Shown in pieces: positions 48,849 to 59,201 of a stretch of 64,000 bases of DNA. The notes beneath the pieces are model-generated. The model worked only from the letters and a program-made list of their open reading frames with translations. It searched no databases and was not told where the DNA came from. The position numbers and the translations under genes were made by a program. Origin of the DNA: Diadema setosum (taxonomy: Eukaryota > Echinodermata > Echinoidea > Diadematoida > Diadematidae); assembly GCA_033980235.1 (NCBI GenBank), contig CM067059.1:26707922-26771921 (forward strand), written 5' to 3'. Every line of letters begins with the position of its first letter. The stretch's first letter is position 1.

Positions 48849-49739
48849 GGCCGTGGCACACCTTTCTGGGCAAGCTACGCGGGCTTGTTGCGAGTAGGAA
48901 TTTTCTGCGGGCGGACAAGAATGTTTGCGAGTTTCGCACTTGTGTCTTACCTGCTACACGCGTGATACTTACCTTCCACTTGCGTGTGACCTGCGTGAGA
49001 GCTTTGAAACCGATCCGTTTTCTGTTACGAGCGACTTTCGTGTACTGCGAAGAACCTGTGTTGGAGTTGCCTGCGAGGTGCTGCCGGTAAGGGTTTCCTA
49101 CTGGTGTTCTACCCGGAACTCTCCGCAGTTGGTCTGCACCTGACAGTACCTAGCGCGTATCTCGCTCGTAGTTGCCCTAAGGTGCGCACGCAAGTCCGAT
49201 TTACCAGCAGCCAAGTTTCGAGCATGACCAAAACTTTTTCCGGGTGAGTCGCGGGGATTGCCCGCAGAAGTCCACGCAGAACGCCAGTAGGAGGCCATTC
49301 ATAGCAGCAGCACCTCGCAGGCAACTCCCACGCAGGTACTTCGCAGTCCCCGTATGCGGTCAAGATAATGACATTCTGAGGGACTTCTGCCATTCCTTCA
49401 GAGGAATTCCTTCCTAGAGTTGTCAGCCCCTAAGCGCCTGGCACGCAGGTAACACAGAATACCCGCAAGTAGAACATAAGTTGTCCGCCCTCAGAAATTG
49501 TCCGGTATGCTGGAAAATCCTCACACGCAACAAGTCCGCATAGCTTGGTTAAAAAAAAAAAAAAAATGTGACAGGGCCTAAACATGGTTGCCGGTAAAAA
49601 AAGGACCTCCGGGCGACTACGAGTGACATACGTGCTAGGTACTGTCATGTGCGGGTCATCTGCGGGGACCTCTGGGTAGTAAAAATTGTTCTTCGCAACT
49701 CGCACTCAAGGCTTGCCCGGAAAGGTGTGACACGGCCGT
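48849..49739. mobile_element. GC-rich foldback transposon, non-autonomous
   Basis: The left end GGCCGTGGCACACCTTTC (48849) and the right end, whose complement reads GGCCGTGTCACACCTTTC, are inverted and continue to GGGCAAGC. TAA flanks both sides (48846-48848 and 49740-49742) if one terminal G is allowed, fitting a PIF/Harbinger 3-bp duplication. A second inner inverted pair lies at about 49052-49083 and 49310-49345 (GAGTTGCCTGCGAGGTGCTG and complement), and a third around CTAGGTACTGTCA. It is about 890 bases, GC-rich against AT-rich flanks, with no transposase. Confidence 0.8.
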
Positions 49740-49874
49740 AAGTGCCATCTTTGGGGGGAAATAATTAATGATATATATATAAAGGCAAGCCAATAATTTG
49801 TTGTGGATATACTATTGTAATAATCACAAATGAATTCACCTTCTATGTCTTGAATGGAGACAAACAGCAATTTA

Positions 49875-49940
49875 ATTTAGTTCAGTCCATTTCAGTTCAG
49901 TTCTATTTCTGCATTCCATTTTCAATAAAGTATAAATAAC
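49875..49940 (-). mobile_element. LINE 3' tail remnant
   Basis: TTTCAGTTCAGTTCTATTTC reads on the minus strand as a GAAATAGAACTGAACTGAAA tail following 3'-UTR-like sequence. It is short and weakly supported. Confidence 0.35.
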
Positions 49941-50677
49941 AAAAACAAAGTGTCAACATAACAATATGAATTATTCTTATGCATCAATACACATTAGATG
50001 TAGTACAATCGAATGGAAGATACACTGTAACAGTCCATAATTATGACAAATTGAAGGTATGCACTATGAAAAAGTATGAGCACTTCGGTAGAGTTTGAAA
50101 GAAAAAAAAAAATGTCTGAGCTATACCGTGAGAATAGTCAGGGAGAACATGATTTGCCGGTGAGAGACCAAGATTTGCTCCCCCCCCCACACACACACAC
50201 ACATACACACAAAGACAATACAGTGTGGCTGAATTTCATGTACCCAGAACAAGTTTTTTGCTTTTTAGTGCTACCAAATAACTCTTTCTTAATTGATGTG
50301 ACATAAACTTGGTGAGTTATTATTTATGTTCATAGCTTTCAATGCTTTGTCTCTGTGGATAAAAATACACTCTGAGCTTGAAACATTTATAGATGCATAA
50401 GGATTGTGAATTGAAGCGACATCGGGGGGGTGGGGGGATTCCCAGCAAAAAGTTGAGGATTGGTCGAGTTTAGATATAAAACACTGATGCCATTTTTTTA
50501 TATAATCATTTCTTCATGAATATTTTTAACAACTAAATATATCAATTGAGACGGAGGTGAAGAATTAGCGTTTGTTAATAATTCATTCAGACACATATAT
50601 AAATTATGGACAGACTATCTACTGTAAATATATTTTTTATTTTAAAGATCTTAAAGACCTGAAAGGCAAAAGCCGAA
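49941..50677. other. Gene-free sequence
   Basis: AT-rich unique DNA with a C-run/CA-run at 50180-50210 and a G-run near 50425. Nothing else was recognised. Confidence 0.5.
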
Positions 50678-50701
50678 CCCCCCCCCCAAAAAAAAAAAAA
50701 A
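50678..50701. repeat. C10-A14 homopolymer junction
   Basis: Ten C joined directly to fourteen A. Confidence 0.95.
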
Positions 50702-50823
50702 TAGTACTAATAATAATCGGAGTAAACATAATATCCGCGTTAACAGAAATGAGATAGACATTTAAACAGTTCAAATAATTAATAATGTTCTATTCCTCTC
50801 TCCACTCTCTCTCTCTCCCTTTG

Positions 50824-50827
<4 letters not shown>

Positions 50828-50865
<38 letters not shown>

Positions 50866-51005
50866 AAACCATATTAAATATAGATATATATATTTTATAC
50901 ATATATTATATAGATATACATATATATAATATTCTATATAGTTTTGTATAACAAAGAAAGAGAGAGAGATGTATGCATTCATACATTTATATATATATAT
51001 TTTTC
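50828..51005. repeat. (AT)n microsatellite and flanking TA-rich tract
   Basis: Pure AT to about 50861, then imperfect TATA-rich sequence, with a short AGAG run near 50960 and another AT run ending about 51002. Confidence 0.9.
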
Positions 51006-52555
51006 TTAATTGAATGAGTACCATAACAATTATGCACGTGTGTGTGCGTGATTGCATTCATGTACGAATGTGATATTTTCGAATCATTCAGCACTTGATA
51101 CCAAGCCAATTCTTCAGACAATATTGAAGTTCGGAAGGCTACGGATGATGGTACGTGTATTTTCAAGCCTCGTGTTACGCGCTGACAAATCAAGCAAAAA
51201 AAAAAAAAAAAAAAAAGGAAAGGGATGAGAAGGAGGTGTAGAAGAAACAGAGAAGATCGCGGGGAATGTCGGTAGGGGAAAAAAAGAAAAACGCCGCGGG
51301 TTATGCGGAAATCTAAGTCATCTCAACGGTGTGAATAGAGTCTATCCGTTTGTTATTTGTTTTTACGTGCAGGAAATCAAGTATGTCATCGCTACCATGT
51401 AAGAAGTTCTACAAGCAAGAGAAATTGAGCAGTTTTACAGAAGGGGAAAAAAAGAAATTCGACTTCAACGTGAAAAGTGGCAGATGATAATGATTTGGAG
51501 GTAATGGAAACATTCCGATGTGAATTTCTTGCCAGCGAACTTGCGGGGAGAAAGGATGACGATGTTTTATCGCTTGTGTGAAAAGTTTCCCCAGATATTT
51601 TTTCCCCTTTTTCAATCACTTATATTTTCAGTAACTTATCGGAAATGATCCCTCTTTTCATTGTTCAATCTAAGCTTTAGAGATAAAAAAAAAAGGTTTT
51701 TTTGAGATAATGATAATGCTTAGGTGTGATTGTAATTTGTAGAGGGAGACAAATTGAAGAAACTCACACCTGAACCTTCACACCTCTGAATGATATCTTT
51801 CTTTCATTTTTAATAATGATAATGCTGTTGGTTTTTTTTACTTTGTTTTTGTAGCAGCATCATGCCTTTTGTTTAGCTTTGCTTTGTTTTCTCATTGTTG
51901 ACCTATTTGTGGTCATGAGTTCGGACCGTGTTTTTACGTAGCCTCTCAACAATTTCGTATAAATCGCCCTTGTTTGCATGAAAATAGCAATATTCAAGAA
52001 ATGAAAAAAAGCAAACAAACTCAATTTACAAGCACACTTGTGCTAAGTTACAACACCAAAAAGACAAACTGATATTGAAGACGTCCTTCCTAACGCTTTC
52101 ACACAATATCACTTGCCCCCTTGAGAATTTTTTTTTTTTATTGGAACTATGATATTTATTTCTTCTTTTTGTATCCCAAATTCAGCTCTTTTTCTTCTTC
52201 TTTTTTTTGCGGCAAATGAAGTTAGAGAGGAATACCCGCTGCGTCAGGCGACACCCGCCATAGCAAACGCGAGTTAACTAATTAATTGGATTGGAAGTGG
52301 AAATCTTGTCGTTTCGCAGGGAACCATCAAGGAAGATACCTGCGCCGGTTCTTCTCAAAATCTCACTCCTCAAGTCTGTAAAGAAAACTCTTTTGGAAAG
52401 GATGTGACTAAAAGGTTTTTCAGGCAAGTTATATAGGTAAGAAAGTAAAGAGAGAAAGGCTGGTTTTAGACAGGGTGACAAGGTGTAAATTCTAGTAGAA
52501 AAAGAAATGACACATATTATGAAGATGACAAGTTATGTATGTATCATATATCATA
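51006..52555. other. Gene-free sequence
   Basis: Unique DNA with a 21-A run at 51196-51216. No gene, RNA or transposon end was seen. Frames at 51392-51619 are unrecognised. Confidence 0.5.
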
Positions 52556-52560
52556 TTTAT

Positions 52561-52588
52561 GTATATCTATATCTATCTATATATATAT

Positions 52589-52650
<62 letters not shown>

Positions 52651-52680
52651 CATAATATATAAAGAGAGAAAGAGAGAGAG
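52561..52680. repeat. (AT)n microsatellite followed by (GA)n
   Basis: About 85 bases of AT dinucleotide with two GT interruptions, then TATAATACATAATATA and a short AGAG tract. Confidence 0.95.
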
Positions 52681-53615
52681 GACTGTTTACATTTAGGTCG
52701 GTATATATAAGATGAAATGAATTTATGCCATAATTATCATAATTATTGCGACTGGCTCAGAATTTTTTTGTGTTTTTTATCTGTTTGCTTTTTTTTTTTT
52801 GTTATAGGCCATTCATTTTGTTCGCTCTTTCTTCATTTCTCATTAAACGAAATACGTGGAGCAAAAAGGGTTAGTTCCTTAGCATTGTATCATTTATACA
52901 AATCCACAAAATGAATGCACAATGAATGTATGTTCGCACATCATACAGATTGTATTCATCTTGTGGTTCGGACATGATTACGTAGTATACCCGATTTCTC
53001 GAAAGCCTAACAAAGTCAAACGACCTTCGATATTTGAATTGTGGAGAAACTTGTTTTTATATATATCTTGAAAACATTTTGTGGTATCTACGCAATGATT
53101 TTTTTAAGCAAAACACAAACAAGCTGGTAACCAGATTAAACGTGAAAGAGGTTCCGAAAACGCAGTGCGTCAATTTACTGGGAGAGTATGAAACTTTTGG
53201 AAGAAAACCGCTAAACACAGTCAGCGTTACTGTCAATGCTCTTCTGTAAATAATGACTAATGGAGAAATATTTCTTCATTCTTAATTTTCTTTGACCTAT
53301 CGACTGCTTTCAGCTGTTTTCTCTTCATTATGATTTCATTTGTGGTAGCATGGGGTAAAAGACGTTGATGAGCCCAACAATAACAACTATGGGACCTATC
53401 GACAATATAATTCTTGATTTTCATTTGACAATTTTTACAATTGCTAAACAGCCCTAATTGCATCAACAATCATTACAAATTATTCAGTCACAATGATTCA
53501 TTTCCATAATGACATCCTGAAAGAAATGTCACTTAAGCTGTAAAAAAAGTAACGTTAAATAAATCATTAAGCCGCTCAACTTTTGATTGTGAATTGGGAT
53601 TTTAAAGAAAACGTA
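52681..53615. other. Gene-free sequence
   Basis: AT-rich unique DNA. The plus-strand frame at 53034-53249 is unrecognised. Confidence 0.5.
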
Positions 53616-53619
53616 CATG

Positions 53620-54060
53620 CCACAACGGCTGGGACAGGCTTAATATGCGCCCACGTAGAGTGCGTCATTGATACACCACGTCGTCTCCCGTTCAACCTGC
53701 TCATTTCTCAAGCATGTCTTCGTCATCCATGCTGACTTCTCCTCAAAATGCTTCCCCGCCTCTAAAGCCGCCGGAAAATTGCCTTTTCACCAAAAGGTCC
53801 GGCAGCTAGATCCTCGCAAATGCCGGATCACTGATAGTTGTGCGAACAGAGCGCGCACACTGTCACGAACATCGTGCGAATTTTTCCGCACCACGGTTTC
53901 GCACTTCAAACTGAAATCCTTGTGCACCTATATTATTTTTTCTGTCTCTATTTTTTTTTTCATCTGTCTAACGACTTTCATCCTCTCCTTTCTCTCTTGC
54001 TCTGTATGTCCCTTTGTGCTTCTCGTTTTCTCTTATTCTGCCTGATGAACGCACTCACGA
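53620..54060. promoter_or_regulatory. GC-richer island, candidate regulatory DNA or exon
   Basis: Balanced, repeat-free DNA containing CpGs, a CACCACG/CCGTGGTG-type core and several GCGCAC blocks, between AT-rich flanks. It contains a 31-codon ATG frame (53714-53809) described separately. The last 120 bases are pyrimidine-rich. Confidence 0.25.
53714..53809 (+). CDS. Possible small ORF, 31 codons
   Basis: The ATG has a purine at -3 (AGCATGT) and opens MSSSSMLTSPQNASPPLKPP, ending ENCLFTKRSGS before TAG. The Ser/Pro-rich disordered start looks like the N-terminus of a nuclear protein, and AAAAG/GTCCGG near 53796 could be a weak donor. There is no domain, and chance is the default explanation at this length. 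Confidence 0.15.
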   Translation: MSSSSMLTSPQNASPPLKPPENCLFTKRSGS

Positions 54061-55325
54061 AGATATCATAGATTGATTTCGTATCCGCGAGAGATTGGTA
54101 TCTACAGTAGATCTACTTGATCGCCTCTACGAGGAAGTTCTGAGCGTCAAAGTTTCCTAGAGGACTTAGGAAGGTGATTCAGCAGAATAGACGGGAAGTA
54201 ATTAAATCCTCGAGGATCTAAACCTTCACAAATTCGCGTGCTTTTTAAGGAACCGTACTCCTTTTCCTTCAGAAAAAGATATTTTTGCAACAGGCAAGGG
54301 TTGAGATTGCATCGCTGGTTCACTGTTTAGCCCATCTTATTCTTGTCCGCTATTTTTCAGTCTTGAGTTTTGTGTCCCCAACTTTCAAGAAGAAAAAAAA
54401 AACAGAAGAGCGGAACAGATGCAAAAGATGGCGCTATTCAACTCTAAATATGTGTACAGGCAATAATTTATCGAAATAAGCTGAATCACGTCCATTAAAA
54501 AGAATATAAAAAAAAATAATGGACATCCCTCCTCCATCCTCCCCCCCCCCCCCCACACACCTTTATACCTAGTTTATCAGTGTCATGGAGACTGATGATT
54601 AAACCTGGGTGTTGGCATTACGTCTGATCTATCTGGAATTTTATTTACACGTTTTAGGTATACATTTCTAATTTTCTGATTGCCAAGAACAACATCCAAA
54701 TATGCTAAAGATGTATGTATAATTATACTCGTATGAGTTCATTTTCTGCTGAAGATATTTTGTCAGAAAAAAACCCTAGTGTTGACTTTGCGTATCGAGC
54801 ACTTCAGGGACTCACACAGCACATGTTCATACTTATAACGATTTTGTTTTCTAAACTGAAATTAAATACGAAAATAAAATAATCATACAAACACCGAAGC
54901 AGAACCGATGCTACTTTTAACCCTTTGCCTTCGGGATTCTGGTTGGTCTTCGACAAAGTCTGGGGTATTGAAGAATTTCGCAATGAAGAAGGTTAACTTC
55001 AGTTATTCTTTTAGCTTTCTTTGAAGGGATTCGATATTAACAGGTGCCGCTCACCAGTACGACCAGTGAGTGTATGGATGTAAATTGCACCCTAAATCAT
55101 TACTTTGTTCACAGAGTTGTCTGCGTGAATGTCATCAGTAATTAAACTGTCATCTCACTTCCCCCTCCAATTCCCGAGGGGTGGGGTAGTGGGAGATGGG
55201 TATAAGCACAGTCACTAACTTTATATTCACTTTTTCTCCATCTCATTCTCCTTGCATCTTTGTCTCCCTATCTCAAGGTATTTTTCTCCCTCTTCTCTTC
55301 CCCCCCCCCTCCTCTTTTCAACCTC
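54061..55325. other. Gene-free sequence
   Basis: Unique AT-rich DNA with a 14-C run at 54541-54554 and pyrimidine tracts at 55230-55325. Nothing else was recognised. Confidence 0.5.
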
Positions 55326-55329
55326 TCTG

Positions 55330-55560
55330 TCATTGTAAAGCTCTATTCTAGATGACAGCGCAACCCGGTGAAATGGGCATGAGATGATGAATTGAAATGG
55401 TTGAAGACCGTGGTGTTTATCACGCCATCTGACGTCACGCGACGAACATTATGACACCACAATGTTTTCAGCTATGAGCTATTGACGATCTGTGGAGGCA
55501 GTATTTCAGTCAGATTTATGATCATTTTGCGTTGAAGTTTTTCTCATTCCGGCAGTGAGA
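55330..55560. promoter_or_regulatory. Candidate enhancer with CRE, E-box and Fox sites
   Basis: TGTTTAT (Fox core, 55414-55420), CATCTG (E-box, 55426-55431) and the perfect CRE palindrome TGACGTCA (55430-55437) lie within 24 bases, in complex sequence between pyrimidine-rich and A-rich tracts. A TTTATGATCAT core follows near 55516. It is not part of a recognised repeat. Function is inferred. Confidence 0.35.
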
Positions 55561-56300
55561 AAAAAGAGAAAAAGAGAAAGAAAAAAAAAATGATTTCCCG
55601 CATTGCGATGTTCCCGCGCACTAAATCTTCACCCTGCAGAATCAAGCATTACCAGTCAGCCGCTATCAATAATTCCGCCTTTTTTCTGTATTTTCTTCTC
55701 CCTCGTTTTTTTTTTCTCCAACTTCTACATCTCTCTATGTTGTTTACAAATCATTTCCAATCCTAATTTCTCAAGTAGGGTCGTTACCATTATTCTCCGC
55801 GGAGGAAGCCGCTATGGGTTAGATCATCTTTTATTAATGGCCCAGCCGAGGCATATTTTACGCTCAAATTCCCGAGCCCGCCCTATTTTCGACGAGCATC
55901 TTTATTGAGAGTCATGGTTGCTCAAAAGAGGTAAAAGAATAATGATGAAAAAGAGACAGAGAAATAAACAGGACAGACCCACAAACAAAACAAGACTCAA
56001 AACGTCTGCGCTGTCACCTAAGTGAATAAAACAACAGAACATGATACGAAGGACCCTCTGCTCCCGCACCTATCCAAGCTGGCATCGGATTGCGCTTCTC
56101 CCTCCCTCTCTTTCTCTCTTTGCTTCGTACTTTTTTTAATTTATGGAAGTCGCATAAGAAGGTCAGGGTCATCCGGCGTCCGTCAGGTCCCAGCGGTTCA
56201 AGTGTCTAAGGACTATCATGGGCGTGCTTATTGACTGTCCGTTGAAGAGTGGGTATGGTTGTGATCATTGTTGTTGTTATTGTGTGTGGGTGTTATTAAT
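55561..56300. other. Gene-free sequence
   Basis: Mixed unique DNA. The plus-strand frame 55603-55908 is unrecognised. A TTG-rich patch at 56264-56282 precedes the rolling-circle element. Confidence 0.45.
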
Positions 56301-56311
56301 GCTCTTTTATT

Positions 56312-56340
56312 AGGTGATCCGAGTATCCTTCGGATCACCT
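56312..56340. repeat. 5' subterminal hairpin of the rolling-circle element
   Basis: AGGTGATCCGA and TCGGATCACCT form an 11-bp stem around a 7-base loop (GTATCCT). The right half, TCGGATCACCTT, recurs exactly at 59157-59168. Confidence 0.85.
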
Positions 56341-56488
56341 TCTGTATCTGTACTGATTCTTTGTTATTTCTCCGCAAAAGTTGTGCAGAGGTTAGCTCAG
56401 AAAGTGCATTGCCTATCATTGTCAAACTTATACCATATATGTATCATGTCGCAAAAACGACAGCGCAAGTAAAATCATAGTGATCAGT

Positions 56489-57150
56489 CGACCGTGACGT
56501 CACTATGACGTCATTATATGAAAACACATTTTCATTCATATCTCATTAATGGAATGGAAATTTTCGATGAAATTTACGTCACATATATTTTAAGTCAAGC
56601 GAATTCTACACATATTCTCAAAATTCATATATACCCTTAAAACGTGCGCGTACGCGCGCGTTGAAATATTTGTATTCTCCAAACAAGCTCAAAATTTTTT
56701 TGCACGCGTTTCAGACCATTTGGAGCATTTTTTGAAAAATTGAAAAATTTGGACGGACGCGTACGCGCGCGCGCATTTACGCACGCACAGCTCATATGCA
56801 ATAGAAATTTCCCGTTTTTACACTTTGATCGGATGTCTTAAATGTCAAGGAATATTTCTACCAAGTTTCAAGTCAATCCGACTCAATATGACGTCATACG
56901 GGCCCGTCAAAGTTTAAATTCCGCGCGCGCGTCAATGGCGATATACAGTGCAACTATGCCAAAAAACCGCCAATTTCAAATCCGATTTTACTCGTCAGGA
57001 TGGACGGTGACCCCCCATTTTCTTTACATATTTTGATAGCTGATGAGTTGTACATGTCATTTCATGGGGTGGCAATGCTGGCAAAATGATGAAAAGATAT
57101 GAAATTTCTTAATAAAGTAAAAAAAGTAAATTTTCAAAATGACGTCATCA
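56489..57150. repeat. CRE-like and CpG-alternating segment of the element
   Basis: TGACGTCA occurs at 56495-56502 and 56506-56513 (11 bases apart) and again within ATGACGTCAT near 56889 and TGACGTCAT near 57142. Alternating CG runs (GTACGCGCGCG near 56650, GCGTACGCGCGCGCGC near 56759, CGCGCGCGCG near 56922) could adopt Z-DNA. The preservation of so many CpGs suggests the copy is young or unmethylated. Confidence 0.75.
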
Positions 57151-57169
57151 AATTTCAAGTTTATTTGAG

Positions 57170-59005
57170 CATATCTCACTAATCCTTTGTCAATTTTCAC
57201 CCAGATTTCAGTATGCTGTAGCTAATTTAATGCTCTATCAGTTATGTAATAACAATATTTTGATTGGATGACGGCATCACCTCGTAAAAATGGATTGAAA
57301 TTAATCTTGTCAAATTTGACCAGTTTACGTGTTATCTCTATGGGAGTGCAGTTTTTCTGGAAATGAAAATTGACATGACTATCTATATCGAGCACTAGCT
57401 CACTTATGCTTCGGTGAATTTCTGCCAGATTTTAATATGATGTAGCTGAGACTTTGTGCTATCGTGAGTGTGCCCTTTGTTTTTTCATACGATGTCTGCA
57501 TCACGTCAAAAAACTTGGTTGAAATTAAAGCTTATCTTCGATGTATTGAAATATTTCTTTCTTTCTGCAACTTTCCGTGCAATAACTCAAGAAAAACATA
57601 TCCTATCACCCCCATATTTTGCACATGTTTAGTTCATGTCACGTACATTATTTGATAAAATAACAACTACTGGATCAGACGCCATCTCGGGTATGTAAAT
57701 TAGGGTCAAAGGTCATAAATGTTTTATCCTGTATCTTGGTGAATACATGTCCTATCTTTCACATATTTTGCACACGCAAAGATCATGTTACAAGAATCAT
57801 TTCACAAAATAACCACTCTTTGCTCAGATGCCATCTTGTCTGTGCAAAGTGGGGTCAAAAGGTCATATGTACTTCTTTCTGTTTCTTCGTTATGACGTGT
57901 TATCTCTATGGGAGGGAATTTTTCTAGAGACATGATTGTCTTTATCGAGCACTAGCTCACTTACCCTTTGGTGAATTTTTCTCAGATTTTATTATGTTGT
58001 AACTGAGACTTTGCGCTATCGTTACGTGCCTTTGTTTTTTCATATGATGTCGGGATCATGTTAAAATACTTGGTTGAAATTAAAGCTTATCTTCGATGTA
58101 TTGAGATATTTCTATGTTTCTGCAACTTTCTTTGCAATAACTCAAGAAAAACAGCCCCTATCACCCCCATATTTTGCACATGTTTAGTTCATGTCACGTA
58201 CATTATTTCATAAAATAACAACTACTTGATCGGACAACATCTTGGGTATGTAAATTAGGGTCAGAGGTCACAAATGTTTCATCCTGTATCTTGGTGAATA
58301 CATGTCTTATCTTTCCCATATTTTGCACACGCAAAGATCATGTTACAAGAATCATTTCACAAAATAACCACTCTTTGCTCAGATGCCATCTTGTCTGTGC
58401 AAAGTGGGGTCAAAAGGTCATATGTACTTCTTTCTGTTTCTTCGTTATGACGTGTTATCTCTATGGGAGGGAATTTTTCTAGAGACATGATTGTCTTTAT
58501 CGAGCACTAGCTCACTTACCCTTTGGTGAATTTTTCTCAGATTTTATTATGTTGTAACTGAGACTTTGCGCTATCGTTACGTGCCTTTGTTTTTTCATAT
58601 GATGTCGGGATCATGTTAAAATACTTGGTTGAAATTAAAGCTTATCTTCGATGTATTGAGATATTTCTATGTTTCTGCAACTTTCTTTGCAATAACTCAA
58701 GAAAAACAGCCCCTATCACCCCCATATTTTGCACATGTTTAGTTCATGTCACGTACATTATTTCATAAAATAACAACTACTTGATCGGGCACCTTCTTGG
58801 GTATGTAAATTAGGGTCAGAGGTCACAAATGTTTCATCCTGTATCTTGGTGAATACATGTCTTATCTTTCCCATATTTTGCACACGCAAAGATCATGTTA
58901 CAAGAATCATTTCACAAAATAACCACTTTTTGCAGAGATGCCATCTAGGTTGTGCAAAGTGGGGTCAAAGGTCATATGTACTTGTTGCTGTATCTTCGTT
59001 ATAGT
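57170..59005. repeat. Tandem array, about 555-bp unit
   Basis: Full units start at 57333, 57901 and 58456 (periods 568 and 555). A more diverged partial unit precedes them from about 57170. Units 2 and 3 are almost identical over their first 370 bases, while unit 1 differs by roughly a tenth. Within each unit two submonomers of about 145 bases share CATATTTTGCACA, a CATGT core and GGTCAAAGGTCAT-type ends. The repeated 63-codon frames at 57736-57927 and 58291-58482 are by-products of the array. Confidence 0.9.
57703..58974 (+). promoter_or_regulatory. Six nuclear-receptor direct repeats within the tandem array
   Basis: GGGTCA-AGGTCA half-site pairs occur at 57703-57715 (spacing 1), 57852-57865 (2), 58258-58270 (1), 58407-58420 (2), 58813-58825 (1) and 58962-58974 (1). 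DR1 is the consensus for HNF4, COUP-TF and RXR dimers. All are on the plus strand and sit at the ends of the 145-base submonomers. The sites are seen directly; binding is inference. Confidence 0.6.
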
Positions 59006-59168
59006 GTATACAGATTTGGTACCAAAGATGGCAGATATGACTCCCTTTTCTAAATGAGAATCCAAACATCACACGGCCAATGTCTCTGAACACAAATGAA
59101 ACCTGCATGGCCATGAATATTGCGATCAGGACTTGAATCAATGATTAAAAAAAAAATCGGATCACCTT

Positions 59169-59201
59169 AATTTGTCAGTTATGACAAATTACAATCTCTA
59201 G
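59169..59201 (+). terminator. 3' terminal hairpin and CTAG of the rolling-circle element
   Basis: The stem AATTTGTCA (59169-59177) pairs with TGACAAATT (59182-59190) around GTTA, followed by 7 bases and CTAG, then host T. In Helitron-class transposition such a hairpin is thought to signal the end of strand transfer. This is a transposition end signal, not a transcription terminator. Confidence 0.75.

Larger units (their letters stand above)
56311..59201 (+). mobile_element. Helentron/HINE-like rolling-circle transposon, non-autonomous
   Basis: The layout is a subterminal AGGTGATCCGA (56312-56322), tandem repeats, the inverted partner TCGGATCACCTT near the right end (59157-59168), a perfect 9-bp stem with GTTA loop (59169-59190), and a terminal CTAG (59198-59201). 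Subterminal inverted repeats, internal tandem repeats and a 3' hairpin just before the end are the hallmarks of Helentron-associated elements such as Drosophila DINE-1. No Rep/helicase frame is present. The 5' boundary is approximate to about 10 bases; the 3' boundary is exact if CTAG is the end. Confidence 0.75.

Noticed and set aside
57736..58482. Two nearly identical 63-codon frames
   Set aside because: They occupy the same place in successive 555-bp repeat units, which shift register against unit 1. The repeat explains them; there is no coding signature.
57170..59005. CRISPR-like array
   Set aside because: The units are long, directly adjacent and without unique spacers, and the DNA is eukaryotic.
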